Source of the DNA: Myxococcus sp046520405
GTDB lineage: Bacteria; Myxococcota; Myxococcia; Myxococcales; Myxococcaceae
Direction: 5' to 3'
Assembly (NCBI GenBank): GCA_046520405.1
Contig: JBKGHI010000039.1
Location: 1 to 53,718, forward strand
Length of the DNA stretch: 53,718 bases
Shown here piece after piece: positions 34,801 through 42,861 of this stretch. The translations under genes and the position numbers were made by a program. Under the pieces are notes generated by a model, which worked only from the letters and a program-made list of their open reading frames with translations, was not told where the DNA came from and searched no databases. Every line of letters begins with the position of its first letter. The first letter of the stretch is position 1.

Positions 34801-36407
34801 AGCCGGGCGAGCTGCGCGACCACCTCAAGTCCCGGTTGCCCGAGTACATGGTGCCCTTCGTGTTCGTGAGCCTGGAGGCCCTGCCGCTCACGCCGAACGG
34901 GAAGGTGGACCGCGCCGCGCTGCCCGCGCCAGAGCGCCTGGGCGCCGGGACGGCGAAGGCGCACGTCGCGCCGCGAACGCCGACGGAAGCCGCGTTGGCG
35001 GACATCTGGCGCCAGGTCCTCGGGGTGGAGCAGGTGGGGGTGCACGACCACTTCTTCGAGCTCGGTGGCCACTCGTTGCTGCTCTACCGGGTGCTGGTGC
35101 TCGCGCGGGCCACGTCGGGCGCGGACATCCCGCTGAGGGCCCTGTTGCAGTCACCGACGCTGGAGGAGATGGCGCGGACCATCGATGCCGCGACGACGGG
35201 CACGCTGCCGGTCCACGACGTGGTGGCGGAGATGGAGGCGGACGCAGTGTTGGAAGCCGGGCTGGTGCCGGGAACAGCACCTCCGCCGGTTCCCGGGCCC
35301 GCGCGCGCGGTGCTGTTGACGGGGGCCACGGGATTCCTTGGCGCGTTCCTCCTGGAGGAGCTGTGCCGGAAGACCGACGCACGCATCTACTGCCTGGTGC
35401 GCTCGAAGTCGGAACAGGACGGGATGCAGCGGGTTCGCAAGAACCTGGAGAGCTACGCGCTGTGGCGTGACGACCTGGCGTCGCGAATCGTCCCGGTCCG
35501 GGGGGACATCGGCCAGCCGTTGCTGGGTCTGTCTGAAGCGGAGTTTCAGCGGCTGTCAGAGGAGGTGGACGCCGTCTATCACAACGGCGCGCTGGTCAAT
35601 TTCATCTACCCCTACGAGTCGCTGCGCGCGGCGAATGTGCTGGGCACGCGGGAGATTCTCCGCCTGTGCACGCGAACGCGAATCAAGCCGCTGCACTACG
35701 TCTCCACGGTGTCTGTGTTGCCCGTGGGCCGTCAGGCGCCATTCCGTGAGGATGAGCCGCTGGAGGCGGCGTCCAGCCTGGTGGGCGGCTACGCCCAGAG
35801 CAAGTGGGTGGCGGAGAAGCTGGTGCGCGAGGCCTCACAGCGAGGGCTCCCGGTGACGATTCACCGGCCGGGCAGGGTGACGGGCCACAGCCGCACGGGG
35901 GCGTGGAACACGGACGACCTGGTGTGCAGGACGCTCAAGGGGTGCGTCCAGTTGGGGAGCGCGCCCAGCGTGGATGCCCTGCTGGACGTCACGCCCGTGG
36001 ACTACGTGAGCAGCGCCATCGTGGACCTGTCCCTGCGTCCCGAGTCCATTGGCCAGACGTTCCACCTGGTCAACCCGCAGTTCGTGCGAGCGGACGAGAT
36101 GTGGCGCCACATGCGAGCCTTTGGCTACGGCCTGCGTGTCCTCCCCTATGACGAATGGCTCACGGAACTCGGCCTCGCGGCGCCGTCCGACCGGGAGCTG
36201 GGGGACCTGCTCCTGTTCCTCCAGCAGGTGCCGCCCGAGGACCGGGGCGTCGGCGGGCCCCGCATGGTGGTCTGCGACAGCGGGCACACGCTGAAGGCGC
36301 TGGGAAGCACAGGGACGGCGTGTCCGTCCGTGGATGGCACGTTGATTACGACGTACCTCTCCTCCCTGGTGCAACGCGGCTTCCTGGCCGCGCCTGGCGG
36401 GCGGTGA
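31860..36407 (+). CDS. mxaA: Terminal NRPS module C-A(Ala)-PCP with reductive release domain (MxaA-like)
   Basis: The first 55 or so residues resemble the TubC-type N-terminal docking domain used at PKS-NRPS junctions. The condensation domain has HHIITDG at 208-214. The adenylation domain follows (about 535-1040); aligned by eye to GrsA its pocket reads D-L-F-N-N-A-L-T-Y plus the invariant Lys, a code I recall for alanine. The PCP Ser is 1072 in LGGHSL. The C-terminus is a thioester reductase: GATGFLG from 1155 and YAQSK with Tyr1311 and Lys1315. The domain would release the chain as an aldehyde and then an alcohol, giving an alaninol amide. Domain order and position at the end of the line match MxaA of the myxalamid pathway. 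The phenalamide counterpart is equally possible, because the two products share this end. Confidence 0.93.
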
Positions 36408-36552
36408 AGGGAACCGCGTGAGTCAATGACAAACGCAGGTGGACCGGCAGGCCATGTGAGGTCTGCTGTGTCCTGGAGCGGACGCAATCCTTGCCGGAGG
36501 CAGTGGTAGGCTCAGTGGCGATTCCTCGCCCCTGTTTCGCCGGAGCCACGCC

Positions 36553-37746
36553 ATGCAATGGAGAGTCTTGCCCTGCGCCCTCGCCCTGTCCCTGGGCGCC
36601 TGCTCGGAACCCGAGGACCCTCGGCCCTTGAAGGTCGTCCTCTTCCCCTACATTCCAGATGCCGCGGGGGACGGCTTCGCCAGTCTCAAGCAACGGCTGG
36701 AGGCGGACTTCGAGCGCGACCACTCGGACATTGACGTGGACATCGTGTTCGACGCGAACCTGGACCTCTATGACCTGGATGAAGGGGGAACCCTGAATCA
36801 GCTCCTCGGGCAGGGCCCGGGGGCCGCGCAGGTGGTGGAGATCGACACGCTGATCATGGGAGACCTCGTGTCGAAGGGCTGGGTGCAGCCCGTGCCCCTG
36901 GAGGCGGGCGTGGCGCATCCGGCGGCGGAGCAGGCCGTCTCCATCTCAGGGCAGAGCTACGGCGTGCCGACGTACCTGTGCAGCTACGTCATCTACTCGC
37001 GCAGCCCCGACCTGTCGTCGGCCACGGATGGCGCGTCCCTGGTCCAGATTCTCTCCGAGGCGGCGCCCGGTGTGCGCCCGCTGGCGACGAACTACAGCGG
37101 AAGCTGGACGTTGCCTTCGTCCTACCTGGACGCGTGGGCGGACACGAACCCCACGGGAGCGCTGTCCCAGGCCCTGGCGCTGCCGTTGGATGCGCCGACG
37201 CTGGACTCGTTCGAGGACGTGGTGAAGAGCTGCGAGCTGGAGGCGGGCGTCAACCCGTGTCTCGATGGGACGTACGCGGACAACGCCCTGGCGGAGGAGG
37301 CCTTCGCCACGGGGCAGGCCAACGGCTTCATGGGCTACACGGAGCGGCTGTTCTTCGTCCGGAAGGCGAACCCGGGCATGGCGCTGCCGGAGGTCATCTC
37401 GGTTCCCCTGGGCACGGGCTCCGCGCCGGCCGTCTTCGTGGATGCGCTGGTGGTCAACGCGCAGTGCACGGGAACGTGTGCCGAGGACGCCCGGGCCTTC
37501 ACCGACTTCATGAAGCGCCCGGCGGTGCGCAGCCTCATCGCCTTCAGCGGAGATGCGCCGCAGGGCACCACGCCGCGCTATCTGTTGCAGGCCACCCAGG
37601 CCTTCTATCAGCAGGAGCCCGCGCGCTCCGACCCGATGTATCAGCAGTTTGAGCAGTTCCTGCGGAGTGTCCGGCCGTATCCCAACCAGGGCTTCCCGGA
37701 GAACCGGAGGACGCTCCAGGCGGCGTTGATGGACGCGCTGCAATAA
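36553..37746 (+). CDS. Thiaminase I-like (thiamine pyridinylase) lipoprotein
   Basis: A 397-residue protein with a short signal and lipobox LGAC (lipid Cys17), followed by the VVLFPYIPDA start typical of thiaminase I and its relatives in the periplasmic binding-protein fold. In that family a Cys attacks the thiamine pyrimidine with help from a Glu. The matching residues appear to be Cys143 in GVPTYLCSY and Glu264 in GYTER. The enzyme would exchange the thiazole of thiamine for another base at the cell surface or outside it. It lies 145 bases after the NRPS stop on the same strand and 70 bases before the sulfatase. A role in starving prey or competitors of vitamin B1, or in salvage, is inference. 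A plain solute-binding lipoprotein is the alternative. Confidence 0.78.
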   Translation: MQWRVLPCALALSLGACSEPEDPRPLKVVLFPYIPDAAGDGFASLKQRLEADFERDHSDIDVDIVFDANLDLYDLDEGGTLNQLLGQGPGAAQVVEIDTLIMGDLVSKGWVQPVPLEAGVAHPAAEQAVSISGQSYGVPTYLCSYVIYSRSPDLSSATDGASLVQILSEAAPGVRPLATNYSGSWTLPSSYLDAWADTNPTGALSQALALPLDAPTLDSFEDVVKSCELEAGVNPCLDGTYADNALAEEAFATGQANGFMGYTERLFFVRKANPGMALPEVISVPLGTGSAPAVFVDALVVNAQCTGTCAEDARAFTDFMKRPAVRSLIAFSGDAPQGTTPRYLLQATQAFYQQEPARSDPMYQQFEQFLRSVRPYPNQGFPENRRTLQAALMDALQ

Positions 37747-37816
37747 TAAAGCGCGGTGTCATCATGCGTCACGGCCTCCTGGGTTAGAGTTTCCGTTTCC
37801 CTCAGGAGGTCGTGAC

Positions 37817-39508
37817 ATGACGGTTGCTGGCAGGCGCCCCAACTTCCTCATCATCACTACGGACGAAGAGCGATTTCCGCCGCCCTACGAGAACGAGGAG
37901 GCCCGGCGGTTTCGTATCGAGAATGACCGGGTCGGCCAGGAGCTGCGCAAGCATGGAATTGAGTTCCTCCGGCACCACTCGGCCTCAACGGCCTGCGCGC
38001 CCAGCCGCACCACGCTCTACACGGGGCAGTATCCGTCGCTCCACGGCGTGAGCCAGACGCCCGGCATTGGCAAGTCGTCGTTCGACCCGGACATGTACTG
38101 GCTGGCGCCGAACACCGTGCCCACGTTGGGGGAGTACTTCCGGAAGGGCGGCTATCAGACGCACTACCGGGGCAAGTGGCACATCTCCGACGAGGACATC
38201 CTGGTGCCGGGGACGCAGACGGCCCTGATGAGCAATGACGTGAGCGGCGAGGCCTATCCCGAGCGCATCGCCCTGTACGAGCAGGCGGGACGGCTGGAGA
38301 AGTTCGGCTTCTCCGGTTGGATTGGACCGGAGCCTCACGGCTCGTCGCAAGCGAACGACGCGTCAATCCGCGACCCGGGCTTCGCCGACCAGGTCTGCCG
38401 CCTGCTGAGTGACTTGGACCGGCAGGCCGCGGCGGGAGAGACGGCTCCGTGGCTCCTCGTGAGCTCCTTCGTCAATCCGCACGACATCGTCTTCTCGGGC
38501 CTGCCCTGGTTCACGGAGTTCAGCAACCTCCAGGCGGCGGGGAAGCTGCCAGACGTGGCGCCCGCGCCAACGGCCGGTGAGTCGCTCGAAAGCAAGCCGC
38601 GCTGTCAGAAGGACTATGTCTACACGTACCCGCGCATGTACCTGCCGCAGCGTGATACCGCGTCGTACCGGCAGCTCTATTACTTCCTCATGGCGGAGGT
38701 GAGTAAACACATCGAGCGCGTCTACGCGCACCTCAAGCGGACCTCCTTCTTCGAGAACACCATCGTTGTTCTCACGTCCGACCATGGGGAGATGCTCGGT
38801 GCGCACGGTGGCATGATGCAGAAGTGGTACAACGCCTATCAGGAGACGCTGCACGTGCCGTTCGTCATCTCCAACCCGGGGCTGTTTCCGGAGTCCCGGA
38901 GGACGGAGTTGGTGACGTCGCATGTGGACCTGGTGCCGACGTTGCTGGGGCTCGCCGGAATCGACGCGGAGGCCGCGCGGCGCGAGCTGGCGAGGGACCA
39001 CTCAGAGGCGCAGCCGCTGGTGGGCAGGGACCTCTCCGGGCTGGTGTTGAACCGTGAGCCCGAGCGGCACGAGCCCATCTATTTCATGACCGACGACAAC
39101 GTCGAGTCGGGGCTTCAGATGACGAACAACCTCACCGGCCAGGAGTTCGCGGGCGTCATCCAGCCCAAACACATCGAGACGGTGGTGACGAAGCTCCCCT
39201 CGCTCACAGGGGACACGCTGTGGAAGTACAGTTGCTACTCGGACAACCCACGCTTCTTCGCGGGCGCGCCGGGGAACACGGACGAGGTCGCCACGGCGCG
39301 GTTCATCCCCCGTGAGTACGAGTGCTACGACCTCACGGAGGACCCGCTGGAGACCCGGAACCGGTGCAGCGCGGTGGCGGCTCAGCCGTTGCCGGAAGAC
39401 ATCCGTGAGGCGCTGGACAAGGTCTTGAAGGAGCAGCGCGCGAAGAAGCGGCTGTTGCCCCAGAGCCTGAATCGGAACGCGTCGACGAAGGGGCCGCTGC
39501 GGGACTGA
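37817..39508 (+). CDS. Type I sulfatase (arylsulfatase/choline-sulfatase-like)
   Basis: A 563-residue alkaline-phosphatase-superfamily sulfatase. The start follows a good AGGAGG site. The N-terminal NFLIITTDEE carries the metal-binding acidic residues. The formylglycine motif CxPxR is CAPSR with Cys60, followed by the usual TLYTGQYPSLHG segment, and GKWH lies about 60 residues later. Further on, VLTSDHGEM supplies metal ligands. Activity needs a formylglycine-generating enzyme, which is not in the window. No signal peptide is evident, so it probably acts in the cytoplasm. The substrate is unknown. Its place beside the thiaminase-like gene after the PKS/NRPS genes may be chance or may point to a conjugate-processing step. 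Confidence 0.9.
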   Translation: MTVAGRRPNFLIITTDEERFPPPYENEEARRFRIENDRVGQELRKHGIEFLRHHSASTACAPSRTTLYTGQYPSLHGVSQTPGIGKSSFDPDMYWLAPNTVPTLGEYFRKGGYQTHYRGKWHISDEDILVPGTQTALMSNDVSGEAYPERIALYEQAGRLEKFGFSGWIGPEPHGSSQANDASIRDPGFADQVCRLLSDLDRQAAAGETAPWLLVSSFVNPHDIVFSGLPWFTEFSNLQAAGKLPDVAPAPTAGESLESKPRCQKDYVYTYPRMYLPQRDTASYRQLYYFLMAEVSKHIERVYAHLKRTSFFENTIVVLTSDHGEMLGAHGGMMQKWYNAYQETLHVPFVISNPGLFPESRRTELVTSHVDLVPTLLGLAGIDAEAARRELARDHSEAQPLVGRDLSGLVLNREPERHEPIYFMTDDNVESGLQMTNNLTGQEFAGVIQPKHIETVVTKLPSLTGDTLWKYSCYSDNPRFFAGAPGNTDEVATARFIPREYECYDLTEDPLETRNRCSAVAAQPLPEDIREALDKVLKEQRAKKRLLPQSLNRNASTKGPLRD

Positions 39509-39611
39509 GGCTCGGGAAGGCGTGGGGCCCTGTCGCACTTGAGGCATGGGCGGCGAATGGAGGGAGCAGGCCGGTGTGATGCCGGGCCTGCTCCACGCCG
39601 GAGGGGGCGCC

Positions 39612-40442
39612 ATGCCGTCCATGACCTGCCGTGTTGTCACGACCCAGCAAGAGCTGGATGACGCGCTTCGCGTCCGCTGGGCTGTCTTTGGAGGTGAGCT
39701 GCGGTTGATGGAAGGGCGGGGTGTTCCGACGCGGCGGGAGGTCAATGCCTTCGACACGTTGCCGAGCACCGTCCACCTGGTCGTCTATGTGGAGCGTGAG
39801 CCGGTGGCGACCGTGCGGATCCTGCTGCCGAATTCCGAGGTGGCCTCCGCGACGGGAGGCGTGCTGGGCGTCGAGATGGAGCAGCGGCTGGACCTGACGG
39901 GACTGGCCGGGCCGGGGCAGGTGGTGGCGGAGGCAGCGCGCTTCTGCGTGCGCCGGCAGTGGCGGCACTCCGATGCGGTGGTGCTGCTCCAGGCGGCCTT
40001 CTACGCGGAGAGCCGGCGGCGAGGAGTCACCCACTGGCTGGCGACGGCGAACCTGGAGACGGACTCAGAGGTGGATGCGCGCCTCATCCAGCAGGCCTTT
40101 GCCCACCATGGCTGGCTGAGCCCGCATTGGAAAGTGAGGACCCCGGCGGGCGCCGTGCGGCCCACCGTGGCCAGCGCGCCCTTCTACACGCCGGAGGAGC
40201 GGGAACGGGCCCTGGAAGGGCGGTGGCACACCGTACGGTTGCCTCGCTCACCCACGCTTGTCGCGAGGCGAATGGGGGCGCGGTTCATCTCCGAGCCGCT
40301 CTACGACGCGAGCTTTGGCCGGTTCACGTTGCCGCTCATCGCCGCGCTGGAGGACATTCCCATCAGCACCCTGGCGCGGTTCGCGGCGCTGCTCCCCGAG
40401 GAGAGCACGTACCTCTCGCGAGGTAGAGACACATCCCCTTGA
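39612..40442 (+). CDS. LuxI/FeeM-like GNAT acyl synthase (possible autoinducer or N-acyl amino acid synthase)
   Basis: I chose the ATG at 39612 because GGAGGGGG sits just upstream; an ATG 66 bases earlier in the same frame has no such site. The 276-residue protein shows the pattern of autoinducer synthases and FeeM-type N-acyl amino acid synthases: R22-W-A-V-F26, E43-V-N-A-F-D48, VR69ILLP, and E107-A-A-R110-F111. These enzymes move a fatty acyl group from acyl-ACP or acyl-CoA to an amino acid or SAM. The acceptor cannot be read from the sequence. A LuxR-type regulator gene faces it from the other strand 130 bases away. Its last codons fall in a palindrome-bearing repeat found again beyond luxR. 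An ordinary GNAT acetyltransferase is the alternative; the combined motifs make that less likely. Confidence 0.72.
   Translation: MPSMTCRVVTTQQELDDALRVRWAVFGGELRLMEGRGVPTRREVNAFDTLPSTVHLVVYVEREPVATVRILLPNSEVASATGGVLGVEMEQRLDLTGLAGPGQVVAEAARFCVRRQWRHSDAVVLLQAAFYAESRRRGVTHWLATANLETDSEVDARLIQQAFAHHGWLSPHWKVRTPAGAVRPTVASAPFYTPEERERALEGRWHTVRLPRSPTLVARRMGARFISEPLYDASFGRFTLPLIAALEDIPISTLARFAALLPEESTYLSRGRDTSP
40408..40442 (+). repeat. Copy A of a ~36-bp direct repeat with a lux-box-like palindrome
   Basis: It contains TACCTCTCGCGAGGTA (40410-40425), a dyad with TACCTC/GAGGTA arms, followed by a GACAC-CCCC-TTG tail. Copy B at 41750-41782 matches it at about 33 of 37 aligned positions in the same orientation. 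Copy A overlaps the last codons of the acyl synthase gene. Together the copies flank luxR. Confidence 0.7.
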
Positions 40443-40444
40443 CC

Positions 40445-40492
40445 CGGCCATCCTTTCTCATCAGCAGGGATGTCGAAGAAGGAGGATGGCCG
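40445..40492. terminator. Inverted repeat between convergent genes, possible bidirectional terminator
   Basis: The arms CGGCCATCCT (40445-40454) and AGGATGGCCG (40483-40492) are perfect complements across a 28-base loop. It lies 2 bases after the acyl synthase stop and about 80 bases beyond the luxR stop on the other strand. There is no T run and the loop is large, so the terminator call is tentative. Confidence 0.4.
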
Positions 40493-40572
40493 TGAACGGG
40501 CAGGTCGCGATTCCCAAGGTGAGGCCGAATGCAGGTCGATGCGGACAGGCCCACGGTCTCGTGCGGCTTGCC

Positions 40573-41670
40573 TCAGACCGGCTTCAGGAATTGTGCGATC
40601 TGGTGCATGAAGTCGGCGCGGGATTCACACTTCAATCTGTCGTAGATGGCCCGCACGTGTACTTTGGCCGTGTTCGACTTCATCCTGAGCGCTTCGGCAA
40701 TCTGGTCTGTGGTCTTGTTGTTGGCCATGGCCTCGGCGACTTCAGCCTGCCGCTCCGTCAATTGACGGGCCAACTGGATGGGAAGCGAAATGGACTTGGG
40801 GAACTCGTTCAAGAAGAGCCCCCAGTGGCGTGGGCCTTGGTGCGGCGGCAGTTCGATGAACGTGACGTGCAGCGACTGGTCGTTTTGATACACTTCCAGC
40901 GTGTCGTTGTCTGGTCGCTTGAGGATGTCCATCCGAATCAACGCTTTCAATCGGTCCACGAAGGAGAGTGGGAGCCCAGCGCGAGTCTGTGGAGCATGCG
41001 CGAACCACTCCTTGAGGATTTCGCCTGCTCGGCGCGAGCGATGCATCTCGAAAGCATCGGTATCCAGGATGATGAACTCGAAGCCCTGGCGTTGCCCCAA
41101 GACTTCCAAGAGGCGGAATCCATTCAAGGCACTGTCAAGGATGCGGGAATTCCGAATCGCGACTTTGAAATGGCGCGAAAGGAGCTGCATGGCTTCCTGT
41201 TCCTTGTCGGAAAAGGGAGTGGGATGGTCCCGGTACGCGGTAATCCCGCAGAACACACCAGACTGGATGTCCAGCAGCACCGCCATGACCTGCTCCAGGT
41301 TCACGCCAATCTCACGGCTTTGTTGATAGAGGCGGCTGCGCTCCAGCTCCCTCCGGGTGATCATCTCCGAGTCCCGAAGGACTGTGTCAGGCCTGCGCAC
41401 CACCGACTGGAGGACGAAGTCATTGGGCTCCAGCGATTCGTACTGAGCCAGCAGTTCGTTGGGCGCTCCAGCCTCTTCAAGCCACTGGAATTCCACCGGC
41501 CGCCCTGGCGTGACGATGCACATCGCCCTGTAGTCAGCAGGGATGAGGCGTGCCAGCGGGTCCCGCGCATGGCTCAGCATGTCCGGCAGGTGCTTCGACT
41601 CGTGGAGTGCGAAAGCGACATCGTGCGCGAGAAGGAGCTCACTCGAACTGAGGCAAATTGACGCGACCAT
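40573..41670 (-). CDS. LuxR-family transcriptional regulator with GAF-like sensor region
   Basis: A 365-residue regulator. The C-terminal part (about 295-360) is a LuxR helix-turn-helix: LTERQAEVAE, then DQIAEALRM and TAKVHVRAIYDRL. The N-terminal 190 or so residues look like a GAF-type sensor ending in a long helix (LLSRHFKVAIRNSR), not the classical acyl-homoserine-lactone domain. The start at 41670 follows a GGGGGGA stretch. It converges with the acyl synthase gene and is read in the same direction as lysR. Lux-box-like palindromes lie about 85 bases upstream of its start and beyond its stop, so autoregulation is plausible. Ligand and targets are unknown; the neighbouring PKS genes or the acyl synthase are natural candidates. 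Confidence 0.85.
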   Translation of the reverse strand: MVASICLSSSELLLAHDVAFALHESKHLPDMLSHARDPLARLIPADYRAMCIVTPGRPVEFQWLEEAGAPNELLAQYESLEPNDFVLQSVVRRPDTVLRDSEMITRRELERSRLYQQSREIGVNLEQVMAVLLDIQSGVFCGITAYRDHPTPFSDKEQEAMQLLSRHFKVAIRNSRILDSALNGFRLLEVLGQRQGFEFIILDTDAFEMHRSRRAGEILKEWFAHAPQTRAGLPLSFVDRLKALIRMDILKRPDNDTLEVYQNDQSLHVTFIELPPHQGPRHWGLFLNEFPKSISLPIQLARQLTERQAEVAEAMANNKTTDQIAEALRMKSNTAKVHVRAIYDRLKCESRADFMHQIAQFLKPV

Positions 41671-41713
41671 TCATCCCCCCGGCCAACGAATGCACCGATG
41701 GACACCATAGACG

Positions 41714-41726
41714 TTCAGGTCCTGAA
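41714..41726. promoter_or_regulatory. Short palindrome in the luxR upstream region
   Basis: TTCAGG-T-CCTGAA is a perfect dyad with one central base, 44-56 bases before the luxR start codon. Its size and place suit an operator in or near the luxR promoter. No confident -10/-35 pair was seen. Confidence 0.35.
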
Positions 41727-41749
41727 TAGGTCCCTGTCCGCTGTTTGTC

Positions 41750-41782
41750 CGTACCTCTTGAGAGGTAGACGACACCCCCTTG
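41750..41782 (+). repeat. Copy B of the direct repeat, with perfect palindrome TACCTCTTGAGAGGTA
   Basis: The dyad at 41752-41767 has seven-base arms around TG. The tail GACGACAC-CCCC-TTG overlaps the lysR terminator stem. Copy A is at 40408-40442. The copy lies 80-112 bases upstream of the luxR start, where a LuxR-type activator could bind. Confidence 0.7.
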
Positions 41783-41797
41783 CGTAGGGGCTGTCGT
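41769..41797 (-). terminator. Stem-loop just after lysR
   Basis: Outer arms ACGACA (41769-41774) and TGTCGT (41792-41797) and inner CCCC/GGGG enclose a TTGCGTA loop with one mismatch. It sits five bases beyond the lysR stop, as expected for a transcription terminator. The T run is lacking, which is common in GC-rich genomes. Confidence 0.55.
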
Positions 41798-41801
41798 GCC
41801 G

Positions 41802-42710
41802 CTAGTCGAGGGTGCGAATGGCCAGCTCCTTCGCCGCCTCGACGAAGAGGCGCAGCGGTTCAGAGCGCTGCGCCCGGCTGGGGTAGTAGAGGAAGAAGCC
41901 GGGCACCGTGGGCGCGTACGCTTCGAGCACGCACTTCAGCCGGCCGGTCCGGATTTGTTCGGCCACCGCTGGCTCAAGGGTATAGGCGAGTCCCTGGTTC
42001 TGCTCCGCAAGGAGCACGCTCACCGTGTTGTCATTGGTGACGATTCCGCCGCGCACGGGGACGCGCCAGTTCCTCCGGCCTCGCTCCAGTTCCCAGGCGT
42101 AGAGCGTCCCAGAGCTCTGAGAACGGAAGGTGATGCACTCGTGGCTCAGCAAGTCCTCGGGGCGTTGAGGCGTGCCCATCCTTTCGAGGTACTCGGGGCT
42201 GCCCACCACCAGGAAGCGGAAGGCGTCGGTGAGCCGCATCTGGACCATGTCGCGTTCAATGGCTTCGCTCAGCCGGACTCCGGCGTCGTAGCCCTCGGCC
42301 ACGACGTCCACGAAGCGGTCCTCGACGACGACCTCCACCTCCACGCGTGGGTGACGAGCGCGAAAGGTCGGCAGCACGGGCGTGATGACGAAGGGCACCG
42401 CGGACCGGGGCACCGACAGCCGGAGCCGGCCGACGGGCTCACCCGGCTTCGCGGAGACCTCGGTGAGGGCCGCGAACGTCTGGCCCAGGGCGGGCCCCGC
42501 CTTCTCGACGAGCCGCCTGCCCACTTCGGTCAGGGACACGCTGCGCGTGGTCCGGGTCAGCAACACCACGTGGAGTTGCGCCTCGAGTTGGCGTACAGAC
42601 TGGCTGACCGCGGAGGCGGAGAGCCCCAGCTCGCGGGCCGCCGCGCTGAAGCTGCGCAAGCGCGCCACCACGAGGAAGGTCTGCAGTTGGGGGAGGAGCG
42701 CCGTCTTCAT
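41802..42710 (-). CDS. LysR-type transcriptional regulator
   Basis: A 302-residue protein of normal length for the family. The N-terminal winged helix-turn-helix spans about residues 5-65 (FLVVARLRSFSAAARELGLS, then SVRQLEAQLHVVLLTRTTR). The rest is a periplasmic-binding-protein-like effector domain, with VGRLRLSVPR starting near 93. The gene diverges from the zinc alcohol dehydrogenase gene across 151 bases, the classical LysR layout in which the regulator controls the divergent gene. A conserved box in that gap recurs before the SDR remnant/aldo-keto reductase genes at 48443, so the regulon may include both units. The effector is unknown. Confidence 0.92.
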   Translation of the reverse strand: MKTALLPQLQTFLVVARLRSFSAAARELGLSASAVSQSVRQLEAQLHVVLLTRTTRSVSLTEVGRRLVEKAGPALGQTFAALTEVSAKPGEPVGRLRLSVPRSAVPFVITPVLPTFRARHPRVEVEVVVEDRFVDVVAEGYDAGVRLSEAIERDMVQMRLTDAFRFLVVGSPEYLERMGTPQRPEDLLSHECITFRSQSSGTLYAWELERGRRNWRVPVRGGIVTNDNTVSVLLAEQNQGLAYTLEPAVAEQIRTGRLKCVLEAYAPTVPGFFLYYPSRAQRSEPLRLFVEAAKELAIRTLD

Positions 42711-42750
42711 CGCGTGAGTCCCTAACAGGTCGGCGCGGTGGCCGATTATT

Positions 42751-42783
42751 CAGTCCAGCTTCAAAGCCCATATCGCCGCTGGC
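42751..42783 (+). promoter_or_regulatory. Conserved upstream box of the alcohol dehydrogenase gene
   Basis: The segment 42751-42771 matches 48443-48463 at 18 of 21 bases, with core CTTCAAAGCCCAT followed by CGCCGC. In both places a CGTA-CCTCT-like string follows about 48 bases after the start of the core, and an AGGAG site precedes the first gene. This looks like a duplicated promoter or operator for the divergent LysR regulator. Confidence 0.55.
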
Positions 42784-42861
42784 GCCTAGTGCCCTGGGGA
42801 CGTGGCCCGTATTCCTCTGGACCTCACCGGAGAACCCCTCCCTTCTCCCAGGAGTATCCAG

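Noticed and set aside
40470..40610. Small frame (46 codons, MSKKEDGRE...) in the gap between acyl synthase and luxR, considered as a signal peptide gene
   Set aside because: The ribosome site is weak, it runs into luxR antisense and it overlaps an inverted repeat; nothing supports translation.
40258..41661. 467-codon plus-strand frame across luxR
   Set aside because: The minus strand encodes a clear LuxR protein; the plus frame has no family features.
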